Source: Paenibacillus glucanolyticus NBRC 15330
GTDB lineage: Bacteria > Bacillota > Bacilli > Paenibacillales > Paenibacillaceae
Reading direction: 5' to 3'
Length of the DNA stretch: 64,000 bases
NCBI RefSeq assembly: GCF_004000885.1
Contig: NZ_BIMC01000004.1
Coordinates: forward strand, 1 to 64,000
Shown: positions 26,507 through 35,972 of the stretch, in pieces
Numbering within the stretch: the stretch's first letter is position 1
Layout of the letters: every line of letters starts with the position of its first letter
Notes under the pieces: model-generated
Database searches by the model: none
Told to the model about the DNA's origin: nothing
Seen by the model: only the letters and a program-made list of their open reading frames with translations
Translations under genes and position numbers: made by a program

Positions 26507-26944
26507 ATGAGCGTATCGGAATTAAACACGGTCGATATGGCCGAGGTGCTCACCTATGCCTATGAAATAGGCGACATGATTAATGCTTCCGTCGAAGTGG
26601 CGGATTATCTATATTGGAAGCAGGAAGTAGAGAGTGATCCGACGATCCAGGCTTTGATCAGAAAGCTTGAATCCAAGAAAGAACTGTTTGATGAGACTCA
26701 GCGGTTCGGTCACTTCCACCCGAATTATCATTCGGCGAAGGATGAAGTAGCCGCAGTGGAATCCGAGCTGGAGGCGTACGAGCCTGTCGCGCGGTTCAAG
26801 CAGGCCGAGAAGAATCTGGACGATTTGCTGCACTCGATGTCGGAGAGAATTGCTTTTTCGGTCTCCGAGAGCATCAAGGTTCCGGGCAATGATCCTCTTC
26901 CGAAGAAGGGATGCGGCAGCGGCGGAGCTTGTTCCTGCGGATAA
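26507..26944 (+). CDS. ylbF: YlbF/YmcA family protein (RNase Y specificity complex)
   Basis: 145 residues from the ATG at 26507; the frame extends upstream only as an overlap with the previous gene. Starts MSVSELNTVDMAEVLTYAYEIG, the family N-terminus, then helical coiled-coil. In B. subtilis YlbF with YmcA and YaaT forms the Y-complex, which steers RNase Y and affects competence, biofilm and sporulation, and contains Fe-S clusters. The C-terminus here is Cys-rich (GCGSGGACSCG; Cys136, 142 and 144), consistent with cluster binding. ylbG follows, as in B. subtilis. Confidence 0.9.
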   Translation: MSVSELNTVDMAEVLTYAYEIGDMINASVEVADYLYWKQEVESDPTIQALIRKLESKKELFDETQRFGHFHPNYHSAKDEVAAVESELEAYEPVARFKQAEKNLDDLLHSMSERIAFSVSESIKVPGNDPLPKKGCGSGGACSCG

Positions 26945-26991
26945 GAGGCACACACTAGAGATAGAGATGAAAGTGAGGCGAGGAGCTTAGG

Positions 26992-27255
26992 ATGTTGGCT
27001 GAACGGACCGGTTTTATTATATGGGTCAGCGATGTAAAGGCAGCAAGGAACTTGGAGAAATACGGCAGCGTACATTATATATCACGCCGTATGCATTATG
27101 TTGTCATGTACGTCAACGCTGACCGTGCCGAAGAGACAATGAAGAACATCCGGAGATTGTCCTACGTTCGTAAGATCGAGCGCTCCTACCGGAATGAGAT
27201 TAAGACGGAGTACAGCAGCAAAGGGCCGGACAAGGCGAAGTTTTACGGCCCCTAG
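26992..27255 (+). CDS. ylbG: YlbG family protein
   Basis: 87 residues of the YlbG (DUF2129) family: ERTGFIIWVSDVKAARNLEKYG and HYVVMYVNADRAEETMKNIRRL are characteristic. Function unknown. It follows ylbF by 47 bases in the same order as in B. subtilis, with GAGGAG before the ATG and a terminator after it. Confidence 0.88.
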   Translation: MLAERTGFIIWVSDVKAARNLEKYGSVHYISRRMHYVVMYVNADRAEETMKNIRRLSYVRKIERSYRNEIKTEYSSKGPDKAKFYGP

Positions 27256-27316
27256 CCCACAGGCTGTACCGGACTTTGAAGTCAACGGTAATCGCATAGT
27301 TGGCGGATGAGCGTAA

Positions 27317-27347
27317 AGCGGCCCCTTCCCGGGGGGCCGCTTTTTTT
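27317..27347 (+). terminator. terminator of ylbF-ylbG
   Basis: AGCGGCCCC and GGGGCCGCT pair with a short loop and are followed by seven T. Confidence 0.92.
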
Positions 27348-27690
27348 GTATAAGCATGTCAGCAGTTTGCAGCTTTCGCTTTTTGTTGAAATTCCATCGC
27401 TCACCTCCGCTGCGCAAAGTTTATTATGGAATGGGGACGATAGATTGGCATAAATCGGAATCTTGTTTGATAAAATAGTATAAATACGGTACAATTTACA
27501 CTTTAATTGGTCCATCATTCCATATGACGTTGCACCTTCCCACACAGGATACAACTAGAGCTTTTTCTAAATTTTCGGTGATTGTTCACAAGAAACGATG
27601 TTTCAATCTTGTGAATACTAGTGGAATGATGTAATATGTTGGGTATATATACATAGATACAAAGACCCATTTGGTGGAGAGTGATATTCC
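27348..27690. other. AT-rich intergenic region with a palindrome
   Basis: About 340 bases without a recognisable gene. A perfect 9-bp inverted repeat, TTCACAAGA (27585-27593) and TCTTGTGAA (27607-27615), encloses a second, nested dyad GAAAC-GAT-GTTTC (27592-27604). Promoter-like AT-rich sequence follows at 27630-27660. The dyad lies 75 bases before the next start codon and could be an operator or an RNA hairpin. Confidence 0.5.
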
Positions 27691-28128
27691 ATGCGCGACA
27701 AAGGGACTGAGCGGTGGAGCACCTATGAGCCGTTTTATATTACGTTAAATGATAAAAAGGTAGCCGACATCGTGATTACCAACCATGCGAAGAGCCGTTA
27801 TACAGACCGGGTGGAGGGCAATGACACATCCCATGAGGAGATCGGAACCTGGATGTGGGAATGCCTGAAGCAGGACCGGATCGTGCCGTATTATCGTAAC
27901 GAACAGGACGTCTATCTGATTGATGACGACCTGGTTGTTGTGGCGGAGTTTTCGGAGCTGGAGCATGAGCGTGATCTGATTGGCAATCCACTGCATCGGA
28001 TGATCATTGTAACTTTTCTGGGACGTATGTCTGAAACCATTGAGCTTCGTGATTTGAAGTCTTATTACTCATGGCTTCGCCATTCGCGTCGTATGACACT
28101 GATCAAGAACAGCCGTAAGCGTAAATAG
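27691..28128 (+). CDS. conserved-looking hypothetical protein, possible DUF4258/RelE-like fold
   Basis: 145 residues that I do not recognise. Pattern: a strand then VITNHAKSRYTDRV, a helix (EEIGTWMWECLKQ), then DRIVPYYRNEQDVYLIDDDLVVVAEF, MIIVTFLGR and a basic tail ending KNSRKRK. The order HAKxR...R, helix, and three strands with a hydrophobic V-V-V strand resembles DUF4258-type proteins of the RelE-like (BECR) fold. There is no adjacent antitoxin-sized gene, so a toxin role is not supported. GGTGGAG precedes the ATG. Transcribed alone from a long upstream region with a palindrome. Confidence 0.6.
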   Translation: MRDKGTERWSTYEPFYITLNDKKVADIVITNHAKSRYTDRVEGNDTSHEEIGTWMWECLKQDRIVPYYRNEQDVYLIDDDLVVVAEFSELEHERDLIGNPLHRMIIVTFLGRMSETIELRDLKSYYSWLRHSRRMTLIKNSRKRK

Positions 28129-28249
28129 AGATGAACCATAATTCATGATGTGGCATGCGAGCGTAAGCGCGGATGTCTTTTTTTGTATGCGCTGCTGTGA
28201 TCCGTTACAATGATAAAACAAGAGAGGCAGCGAGAGGGGAACCGATGTT

Positions 28250-29146
28250 ATGAACTTTCATCAGCTACATATTTTTTACACGGTCGCCGAGCGGGGGAGC
28301 TTTTCCGCTGCCGCGCAGGCGCTCCACATGAGTCAGCCGGCCGTGACGATGCAGGTGCAAGCGCTGGAGGAATACTTCGGGACAAAGCTTCTTAATCGTT
28401 CCACCAAACGCATGGAATTGTCCGAGGCAGGGATGACGCTGCTTCCTTTTGCACGACGGAGTCTGGAGCTGTCTCAGGAAACGGATGCGGCGATGGCCGC
28501 TTTCTCGAACAAACTTCAGGGAAGGCTGCAGCTCGGGGCGAGCCTGACCATCGGAGAGTATGTTCTGCCCCGTTTGCTGGGTCCTTTTGGACGGGAGTAT
28601 CCGGACATATCCATTATGCTTAAAGTGATGAACACCACGCAGATTCTTGAGGAAATCGCAAGCCACCAATTGAATTTCGGGTTGATTGAAGCCCCGGTGG
28701 AACATCCGGATATGGTGCTCGATGCGGTCATGGAGGATGAGCTCAAACTGATTGTACCCTCAGGGCATCCACTGGCGGCAAGGGAAGACAAAATCTATCT
28801 GGAGGAAGTGCTGGCCTATCCGTTTGTCCTTCGCGAGAAGGGATCGGGGACCCGGCAGGTCATGGAGGATGTTCTGCTGGAGCGGGGGTTTGACCCCGGG
28901 AGCATACAAACGGTAATGGAGCTTGGCAGCACAGGGGCGGTGAAATCAGCCGTAGAGGAAGACCTCGGCATTACGATGCTGTCGATCTCAACGGTCAAAC
29001 ATGAAACTGCGCTCGGTTTAGTCAAAATGATTGATATTGCCGATGCCTCGTTTAAACGGAACTTTTATTCGATACAATTGCGTTCAGCGCTGCTGCCCAT
29101 GTCAGCCATAACGTTTCTGTCCTATCTAAGGGAGCGTCAGCGCTAG
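28250..29146 (+). CDS. LysR-family transcriptional regulator (CysL-like)
   Basis: 298 residues. The N-terminal winged helix is clear: MNFHQLHIFYTVAERGSFSA, then AALHMSQPAVTMQVQALEEYFG and LLNRSTKRMELSEAG. The C-terminal half is the periplasmic-binding-type effector domain. The N-terminal region resembles CysL/YwfK-type regulators, which link to sulfur metabolism, but no sulfur genes lie nearby and the target is unknown. The next gene starts 46 bases later in the same direction. Confidence 0.88.
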   Translation: MNFHQLHIFYTVAERGSFSAAAQALHMSQPAVTMQVQALEEYFGTKLLNRSTKRMELSEAGMTLLPFARRSLELSQETDAAMAAFSNKLQGRLQLGASLTIGEYVLPRLLGPFGREYPDISIMLKVMNTTQILEEIASHQLNFGLIEAPVEHPDMVLDAVMEDELKLIVPSGHPLAAREDKIYLEEVLAYPFVLREKGSGTRQVMEDVLLERGFDPGSIQTVMELGSTGAVKSAVEEDLGITMLSISTVKHETALGLVKMIDIADASFKRNFYSIQLRSALLPMSAITFLSYLRERQR

Positions 29147-29192
29147 GCAAAGGCATATCGGAACTGGCAGCAAAGAAAGGAGATGGAGCAGG

Positions 29193-30062
29193 ATGGACCA
29201 AACGACGGAGCGGATGGGCTGTGATCTTCATTCCCACACCCAGGCATCGGATGGAATGAATCGTCCCTCAGAGAATGTGCAGCTTGCCTTCGAGCGGGGA
29301 CTGGGAGCGCTGGCAATAACGGATCATGACACAGTGGCTGGCGTCGAGGAGGCGTTGCAGGCGGGAGAACGATTGAACATGGTTGTCGTTCCGGGCGTGG
29401 AAATCAGCACCATGGCCGGAGGAACGGATATACATGTCCTTGGCTATTATGTAGATTACCGGGATCCCGTGTTTCTTGAACGTCTGGCAGAGCTGCGACG
29501 AACAAGGGAACAACGCAATGAGCGCATCATAGATAAACTTCAGGAGCTGGGAATTGAGCTTACGATGGAGGATGTAATCAAGGGTTTGGGACGGCTGCTT
29601 GAGCCTGATGAGAGCATCGGGCGCCCGCATATTGCGGATGCGCTGGTTTTGAAAGGACATGCCCTCCATCTGAGGGATGCCTTTGATCGTTATCTAGCGC
29701 AAGGCGCAGCGGCCTACGTCCCTCAGCCGCGAATTCAACCGAAGGAGGCCTGCGAATGGATTCGCGAGGCCGGCGGAGTACCGGTGCTTGCGCACCCGGG
29801 GCTGTACGGTGACGATGGATTGGTAAGAGAGGTAATCCAGGCGGCGGCGTTTAAGGGAATTGAGGTTTATCATTCCGATCATGAAGCCCCGGATGAGCTG
29901 CGGTATTTGGCAATGGCCAAGGAATACGGCTTAATCGTCACAGCTGGATCGGATTATCATGGCGTGAGGCAGGGCCAGGTATTTCATGGGGATATCGGCA
30001 GTCGGCAGGTGCCTATGCAGGTGCTGGAACAGCTTCAGCAGGCGCGAACCATATCAAGCTAA
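29193..30062 (+). CDS. PHP-domain phosphoesterase
   Basis: 289 residues of the polymerase-and-histidinol-phosphatase fold. Metal ligands are visible in CDLHSHTQASDG near 10-21, AITDHDTV near 47, PGVEIS near 70, LAHPG near 195 and GSDYHG near 253. The closest group, TrpH/YciV-like PHP proteins, act as 5'-3' exoribonucleases or 3',5'-nucleoside bisphosphate phosphatases; that is family precedent only. AAAGGAG precedes the ATG. Located just after the LysR gene. Confidence 0.87.
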   Translation: MDQTTERMGCDLHSHTQASDGMNRPSENVQLAFERGLGALAITDHDTVAGVEEALQAGERLNMVVVPGVEISTMAGGTDIHVLGYYVDYRDPVFLERLAELRRTREQRNERIIDKLQELGIELTMEDVIKGLGRLLEPDESIGRPHIADALVLKGHALHLRDAFDRYLAQGAAAYVPQPRIQPKEACEWIREAGGVPVLAHPGLYGDDGLVREVIQAAAFKGIEVYHSDHEAPDELRYLAMAKEYGLIVTAGSDYHGVRQGQVFHGDIGSRQVPMQVLEQLQQARTISS

Positions 30063-30070
30063 ATCATAAA

Positions 30071-30118
30071 CGGGTACCCTGGCAGGTCAGTTGATCTGCC
30101 AGGGTACCCGTTTCTTTG
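30071..30118. terminator. terminator between the PHP gene and rqcH
   Basis: A perfect 15-bp stem, CGGGTACCCTGGCAG (30071-30085) with 30096-30110, encloses GTCAGTTGAT and is followed by TTTCTTT. It separates two convergent genes. Confidence 0.88.
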
Positions 30119-30148
30119 TGTAGCGATGCCACTGTGTTTGAGCTTGTA

Positions 30149-31906
30149 TTAATTTCGGTTGTTTTTCACTGAATTGGGCAGGGCCTTGATTTGCTGCTCG
30201 TTCGGTGTGACGAACAAGGTTTTCTGATTGTCATAGATGACAAATCCGGGCTTGGCTCCATTCGGCTTGCGAACATGTCGAATGAGTGTGTAATCGACCG
30301 GCACGCTGCTCGATTCTTTAGCCTGGCTGTAATAAGCGGCAAGCTGAGCCGCTTCCTGCAGCGTGGCGTCACCGTAATCACTGCTTCGGATGACGACGTG
30401 AGAGCCTGGAATATCCTTGGTGTGCAGCCATGTATCATTGGAGGATGCGAGACGGTTGGTCACATATTCGTTCTGAAGGTTGTTTTTGCCAACGTAGAGC
30501 TCGACACCTTCGGATGAAGTATAGACATGCAGCGTCGGCTTGTCATTTTTTTTCTTTTTCTTGGCTTTGCGGTTTCGATCTCTCAAATATCCCTGTTGAA
30601 TCAGCTCGTCGCGTATTTCGTCGATATCGTTCAAGGAAGCGTGCGCCAGCTGCTGCAGCAGGTTTTCGATATAATCAATCTCTTCACGGGTCTTAATCAG
30701 CTGCTCATCGATGACGGCGAGGCTATTTTTGTATTTGTTGTATTTTTTAAAGTAACGCTGCGCATTGTCCGATGGAGTCAAAAGCGGATCCAGTGGAATG
30801 GTAACGGAAGCTTGGTCCTCATCATAGAAGTTGGTCAGCTTTGCTTCCCGGTCTCCCTTCTGAATCTGATGCAGCGAGGCGAAGAGCAGCTCGCCATAGA
30901 TGCGATACCGGTCTGCATCACCGGCTTCCTCCAAATCGGCATTCAGGTTATTCAGCTTCTTGATGTTCTTGGTTCGTTCATTCTGGAGGAACCGAAGCAG
31001 GTCGCTGACCTTCTGCTTAACCGTATCCCGCTGCGCTTTATCACCATAATAATCCTCCAAGCATTGACTGACGGAGTCGTAGGTTGCGGCTTCTCCTGCC
31101 AGGAGGCTTAACGGAATGACGGAGAAGACCGATTTCCCCGTTCCATTCAGGCCTGTAACCGGGGTATATTGATGGCTCCGAACTAATTCCATGATCTCGT
31201 CGAAAGTGCTCCACAGGCTGCCGCAGTCCTTCTCCGTTTCCTCTTCGGCAGATGCATGAGCGCCCGTGCGGTGGGTTATCTCCTGGGCTGCCAGAGGGCT
31301 TAGACCGCTGAATGTCCCTACGAGCCACGGAACGGCTTGCTCCTCACTCATCAAACAAGCTTCCCGGAAAGCTTCCTGCCCGGTTTCCAGCGGATTAAGT
31401 TTGTGCTGCTCCGGCGGATTCGTGTAGGAGAACCCGGGCATAACCACTCTGTAACTGCTGATGGACGGGGTTACGTGATGGATGCCGTCCAGAATGGTGC
31501 CGTTTGCGGGATCGAGCAAAATAATGTTGCTGTGTCTGCCCATTAGCTCGATGATGATTTTTTTGGAGGATATATCCCCGAGCTCGTCACGCTGACGGAT
31601 CGTAATATGAATAATCCGTTCCATGCCGACCTGCTGGATGTCCTCGATGATGCCGCTCTCGCAATGCTTGCGCAGGACCATGCAGAACATCGGGGCTTCA
31701 GCCGGATTCACAAACGTCTCCTGTGTCAGATGCACCCGGGGATATGTAGGGTTGGCCGATAGCAGCAATTTGGCATTTCCTTGTTTTGTGCGCATATGAA
31801 GGACGATGTCCCGATCGTTCGGCTGATATATTTTATTGATCCGCGCACCCTGGCATGATTGAAGCTCATGCACGATTGCGCGTGTGACAATACCGTCTAA
31901 TGCCAT
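30149..31906 (-). CDS. rqcH: Rqc2 homolog RqcH (NFACT family)
   Basis: 585 residues. RqcH binds stalled 50S subunits carrying peptidyl-tRNA and adds C-terminal alanine tails that mark the nascent chain for proteolysis. Order: NFACT-N domain (ALDGIVTRAIVHELQS, then RINKIYQP), a helical and coiled-coil middle with charged helices (residues 300-430, including NERTKNIKKLNNLNADLEEAG), and the NFACT-R domain (LYVGKNNLQNEYVTNRLASS, then WLHTKDIPGSHVVIR). It was earlier annotated FbpA, a fibronectin-binding protein; the ribosome role is better supported for Bacillus. ATG at 31906 is preferred over 31909, given the AGGAG spacing. First gene of the yloA-like cluster, here on the opposite strand. Confidence 0.92.
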   Translation of the reverse strand: MALDGIVTRAIVHELQSCQGARINKIYQPNDRDIVLHMRTKQGNAKLLLSANPTYPRVHLTQETFVNPAEAPMFCMVLRKHCESGIIEDIQQVGMERIIHITIRQRDELGDISSKKIIIELMGRHSNIILLDPANGTILDGIHHVTPSISSYRVVMPGFSYTNPPEQHKLNPLETGQEAFREACLMSEEQAVPWLVGTFSGLSPLAAQEITHRTGAHASAEEETEKDCGSLWSTFDEIMELVRSHQYTPVTGLNGTGKSVFSVIPLSLLAGEAATYDSVSQCLEDYYGDKAQRDTVKQKVSDLLRFLQNERTKNIKKLNNLNADLEEAGDADRYRIYGELLFASLHQIQKGDREAKLTNFYDEDQASVTIPLDPLLTPSDNAQRYFKKYNKYKNSLAVIDEQLIKTREEIDYIENLLQQLAHASLNDIDEIRDELIQQGYLRDRNRKAKKKKKNDKPTLHVYTSSEGVELYVGKNNLQNEYVTNRLASSNDTWLHTKDIPGSHVVIRSSDYGDATLQEAAQLAAYYSQAKESSSVPVDYTLIRHVRKPNGAKPGFVIYDNQKTLFVTPNEQQIKALPNSVKNNRN

Positions 31907-32089
31907 CATTCATTCTCCTATCTGTCTGTTACCCTTCCTAATCGTACTTCTCTATGATGCCATATTTCCCTCAAAAACTTAAGGCCCCTTCTGTGATAAT
32001 TCAGGACCTGTCCGAATACATTTACGTAGAAAGGGTGGAAAAGCTGTCATCCGCCGGAACTTGCAAAACAACCGGGAGGGAATGGAAGC

Positions 32090-34879
32090 ATGGAACAAAA
32101 GCAATGGCACCAGATGGATGTGGAAGAATTGCAGCAGGTGCTGCAAGTGCGTCCGCAGCAGGGCCTCACGGAAGAGGAGGCAGGGGAGAGACGGAAAAAA
32201 AGCGGCTATAACGAGCTCTCCGAGGGCGTTAAAATTTCTCCATTTGTTCTGTTCTTGAATCAATTTAAGGATTTCATGGTGTTGGTGCTCCTTGGAGCCA
32301 CCCTGGTGTCCGGCCTGCTGGGCGAGTATCTGGATGCTGTAACGATTGTAGCCATCATTCTGATCAACGGGATTCTTGGCTTCGTTCAGGAGTTTAGAGC
32401 AGAGCGCTCGCTCCGGGCATTAAAGCAGCTGTCCGCACCTACGTCCAGGGTGATTCGGGACGGGAAAGTGGTTCAGCTTGCGGCAAAAGAGCTCGTACCG
32501 GGCGATGTGGTACTGGTCGAGAGCGGCGACCGGATTCCGGCCGATGTTCGCTGGCTCGAAATCAGCAGCTGCAGCGTCGAGGAATCGGCATTAACCGGAG
32601 AATCCCTGCCGGTTAACAAACATGCCGAGCCGATAAGCGATGCGGATGTTCCGCTGGGTGACCGCAAGAACATCGGATTTATGGGCACGATGGTGGCCCG
32701 AGGCACAGGCAAGGGCGTTGTCATTCGCACAGGAATGGACACGGAGATGGGCAAAATCGCCGATCTGATCCAGAATACGGAATCCCAGGAGACTCCACTA
32801 CAGCATCGCCTGGAGCAGCTTGGCAAAATTTTGATCGGCGTGTCGTTAGGCCTGACGATTCTGGTCGTTCTTGCAGGCATTCTGCATGGACAGCCTGCTG
32901 CGGGCATGTTCCTCGCAGGTGTCAGCCTCGCGGTTGCCGCTATACCTGAAGGTCTGCCGGCGATCGTAACCATTGCCCTCGCACTGGGCGTGCAGCGGAT
33001 GATTAAACGCAAAGCGATTGTGCGCAAGCTGCCATCCGTGGAGACGCTTGGCTGCGCGTCCGTGATCTGCTCAGATAAAACCGGAACGCTTACCCAGAAC
33101 AAAATGACGGTGACCCAAGTCTGGCTGGGAGGCCGATCATTGGAAGTAACTGGACAAGGTTATGACCCGACGGGCCAGATCCTCCACCGAGGCAAGCCTG
33201 TTGAACTGAGATCGGATCAGGGATTGCGCAGGCTGCTGCAAATTAGCGGGCTGTGCAACAATGCCGAGATTTATGAGAACGTGCAGGAAGAAATGCGGAA
33301 CAAGCGGAAGAGCAAGGAAGAACCGGCAGCCGCTGCCTGGGAACTAAAAGGGGACCCGACAGAGGGAGCGCTGCTGACGCTATCGTCCAAAATGGGATTA
33401 AACCGGAGCAGCCTGAACTCTGTCTATCAAAGAGATAAAGAGTTCCCGTTTGATTCGGAACGGAAGCTGATGTCTGTCATCGTCAGCCATCAGGGCGGAC
33501 GCTTGTTGTGTACGAAGGGCGCCCCGGATGTCCTGCTTGATGCCTGTACCTATATAATGTGGGACGGCAATATCGTCCCGCTCACGGGGACGCTCCGTCA
33601 GAAGGTGCTTGCAGCCAATGAAGGCATGGCTTCCGATGCACTGCGCGTGCTTGGCCTGGCGTATCGGGATCTGCGCTCTTACGATAAGCCCGAAACGGAG
33701 AAAGAGGCGGAGAGTCAGCTTATTTTTGTTGGACTGGCAGGGATGATTGACCCGCCGCGCCGCGAAGTGCGAGATGCGATTGCGACTTGCCGCCGTGCAG
33801 GCATCAAGACCGTAATGATAACGGGCGATCACCGGACAACGGCAGAAGCAATCGCCGCCCAGCTTGGCATCCTTCCAAGGAACGGTCTGTCGATGTCGGG
33901 TCAAGAGCTGGCACGGCTGGATGACAAGGAGCTGGATGCGAAGGTGGATCAGACCTTTGTTTATGCCCGTGTATCGCCGGAACATAAACTCCGTATCGTC
34001 AAGTCGCTTCAGCGCAAAGGGCATGTAGTTGCCATGACGGGAGACGGCGTGAATGATGCACCGGCGATCAAGGCAGCGGATATCGGGATTGCAATGGGGA
34101 TTACCGGAACAGATGTAACCAAAGAAGCTTCGTCACTGGTGCTCAGCGACGACAATTTCTCCACGATTGTTTCGGCGATCGAGGAGGGGCGTAGCATCTA
34201 TGAGAACATCCGTAAATTCATCCGTTATTTGCTTGCTTCCAATGTTGGTGAAATTCTGACGATGTTTTTTGCCATGATGCTGGGCTTGCCGCTTCCGCTT
34301 GTTCCGATCCAGATCTTGTGGGTGAACCTGGTCACCGACGGCCTCCCGGCAATGGCGCTTGGCGTGGATCAGCCGGAGAAGGATCTGATGGAGCACAAAC
34401 CGCGGGGAGCCAAGGAAAATATTTTTGCAAGACGTCTTGGCTGGAAAATCATCAGCCGCGGTATATTGATCGGCCTGTGTACACTCGGCGCCTTCTGGGT
34501 CACGCTGCGCATTGCGCCAAACGATCCCGCCCAGCTGGCCAAAGCGCAGTCCGTTGCCTTTGCTACACTCGTCATGGCACAGCTGATCCATGTGTTTGAC
34601 TGCCGCAGCTCGCGGTCGATTTTCCACCGCAATCCGCTCCAGAACAAAGCCCTGGTGCTGGCCGTGCTGTCCTCGATCTTACTGATGCTTGGCGTGATGT
34701 ACATCGAGGCGCTTCAGCCGATCTTCAAAACGGTTCCGCTCGGTCTGAAGGAATGGGCGCTTACGCTCGTGGCTGCCGGGATCCCTACGTTCCTGATGGG
34801 GGCGGGAAGCGTGTGGGGAGGCAGACGGAATCGCAACCGCCGCAGCATGATGACGAAGAGTGCAAATATTTCGGCGTAA
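32090..34879 (+). CDS. P2A-type calcium-translocating P-type ATPase (YloB-like)
   Basis: 929 residues. An ATP-driven pump that exports Ca2+. Marks: TGES actuator loop near 170, membrane PEGLP ion-binding motif near 286, phosphorylation site [10 protein letters not shown] near 328, KGAPD nucleotide-binding loop, TGDHRTTAE, and [13 protein letters not shown] hinge near 650, followed by cytosolic-to-membrane C-terminal helices (about ten in all). B. subtilis YloB sits in the same position beside yloA. GGGAGGGAA precedes the ATG. Together with the Cax exchanger at 17.5-18.6 kb, the strain encodes both active and antiporter calcium export. Confidence 0.92.
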   Translation: MEQKQWHQMDVEELQQVLQVRPQQGLTEEEAGERRKKSGYNELSEGVKISPFVLFLNQFKDFMVLVLLGATLVSGLLGEYLDAVTIVAIILINGILGFVQEFRAERSLRALKQLSAPTSRVIRDGKVVQLAAKELVPGDVVLVESGDRIPADVRWLEISSCSVEESALTGESLPVNKHAEPISDADVPLGDRKNIGFMGTMVARGTGKGVVIRTGMDTEMGKIADLIQNTESQETPLQHRLEQLGKILIGVSLGLTILVVLAGILHGQPAAGMFLAGVSLAVAAIPEGLPAIVTIALALGVQRMIKRKAIVRKLPSVETLGCASVICSDKTGTLTQNKMTVTQVWLGGRSLEVTGQGYDPTGQILHRGKPVELRSDQGLRRLLQISGLCNNAEIYENVQEEMRNKRKSKEEPAAAAWELKGDPTEGALLTLSSKMGLNRSSLNSVYQRDKEFPFDSERKLMSVIVSHQGGRLLCTKGAPDVLLDACTYIMWDGNIVPLTGTLRQKVLAANEGMASDALRVLGLAYRDLRSYDKPETEKEAESQLIFVGLAGMIDPPRREVRDAIATCRRAGIKTVMITGDHRTTAEAIAAQLGILPRNGLSMSGQELARLDDKELDAKVDQTFVYARVSPEHKLRIVKSLQRKGHVVAMTGDGVNDAPAIKAADIGIAMGITGTDVTKEASSLVLSDDNFSTIVSAIEEGRSIYENIRKFIRYLLASNVGEILTMFFAMMLGLPLPLVPIQILWVNLVTDGLPAMALGVDQPEKDLMEHKPRGAKENIFARRLGWKIISRGILIGLCTLGAFWVTLRIAPNDPAQLAKAQSVAFATLVMAQLIHVFDCRSSRSIFHRNPLQNKALVLAVLSSILLMLGVMYIEALQPIFKTVPLGLKEWALTLVAAGIPTFLMGAGSVWGGRRNRNRRSMMTKSANISA

Positions 34880-34955
34880 AATGAATGGATGGCCCATCCC
34901 TTCTGCGATAAACTATGCACAAGCGTAGCAATTGCAGAGGAGATGGGTTTTTACT

Positions 34956-35792
34956 ATGGAATTTACGAAAATGCACGGACTTGGCAACGACTTCGTTGTT
35001 GTATACGGTGAACAAGAACTTCCTAATGATGCGTCCGAACGGGCTGTGAAGCTGTGCCATCGCTTCTTCGGTATCGGTGCTGACGGACTTGTATATATCT
35101 TGCCTTCCCGGAAGGCGGACTTCATGATGCGAATTATGAACTCGGACGGCTCCGAAGCCGAGCAGTGCGGCAACGCCATTCGCTGTGTCGCGAAGTATGT
35201 ATATGATCACGGGCATATCAACCGTGAGGAGATAACGATAGAAACCATCGGTGCCGGAGTGCAGCAGGTTCGCCTTACGGTGCAGGATGGTCAAGTGAGC
35301 AGTGTGCGGGTAGACATGGGCGAGCCTGTACTGAATGGACTGAGTGTGCCAACAACCATTGATCTCAACCCGGTTGTGGATCATCCCGTTGAGGTGGACG
35401 GCCGGGAGTTCCGTTTCACTGCAGTATCCATGGGTAATCCGCATTGCGTGATTTATGTTGACGATGCTGTTAACTTTGATCTGGGTACATGGGGACCTAA
35501 GCTGGAGGTGCATCCGCTGTTCCCGAGAAAGATTAACGTGGAGTTTGCGACCGTGAATTCACGGGATCAAGTGGATATGCGGGTATGGGAGCGCGGCGCA
35601 GGTCCGACCCTGGCTTGCGGAACGGGCGCATGTGCGACGCTGGTATCGTCTGTGCTGAATGGATCAACAGACCGCAGCGCAACGATATCCCTGAAAGGCG
35701 GAGACTTGTTTATCGAGTGGGATGAGAACGACAACCATGTCTATATGACAGGCCCAGCCGAGCTCGTGTATAAAGGAACGTTAGCCATTTAA
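34956..35792 (+). CDS. dapF: diaminopimelate epimerase
   Basis: Converts LL- to meso-diaminopimelate for lysine and peptidoglycan synthesis. 278 residues. Two catalytic cysteines sit in SEAEQCGNAIRCV near 71 and LACGTGACATL near 220, in symmetric half-domains. The start MEFTKMHGLGNDFVV is standard and GAGGAGATGG lies about 12 bases before the ATG; a longer frame from 34932 has no such site. In B. subtilis this gene is not between yloB and yloC, so the cluster has gained it in this lineage. Confidence 0.94.
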   Translation: MEFTKMHGLGNDFVVVYGEQELPNDASERAVKLCHRFFGIGADGLVYILPSRKADFMMRIMNSDGSEAEQCGNAIRCVAKYVYDHGHINREEITIETIGAGVQQVRLTVQDGQVSSVRVDMGEPVLNGLSVPTTIDLNPVVDHPVEVDGREFRFTAVSMGNPHCVIYVDDAVNFDLGTWGPKLEVHPLFPRKINVEFATVNSRDQVDMRVWERGAGPTLACGTGACATLVSSVLNGSTDRSATISLKGGDLFIEWDENDNHVYMTGPAELVYKGTLAI

Positions 35793-35875
35793 GGCACAGC
35801 TGTTGGCGATTAGGCACGATTGCGAGATAAAAACTAGCATTTTATAAAGTTTGTCCTGTAGGGGTGGACACGGTA

Positions 35876-35902
35876 GGGAGGCCTTTGGAAGGTCTCCCTT
35901 TT
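35876..35902 (+). terminator. terminator of dapF
   Basis: GGGAGGCCTT and AAGGTCTCCC pair with one wobble around TGG, followed by TTTT. Confidence 0.7.
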
Positions 35903-35972
35903 GACTCTTTATCTTTATGAGAGTTTTATGATACATTAGTTGAAAATAAATGTCAGGTGGAGGGAAAACGCG

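Noticed and set aside
30149-31906. Annotation of the NFACT gene as a fibronectin-binding adhesin
   Set aside because: No signal peptide or cell-wall anchor; the domain order is that of RqcH, the ribosome quality-control factor.
35950-35972. GGTGGAGGGA resembling an S-box core before the yitJ-type gene
   Set aside because: It is the ribosome site. No S-box helices or terminator/antiterminator pair are seen in the preceding 150 bases.
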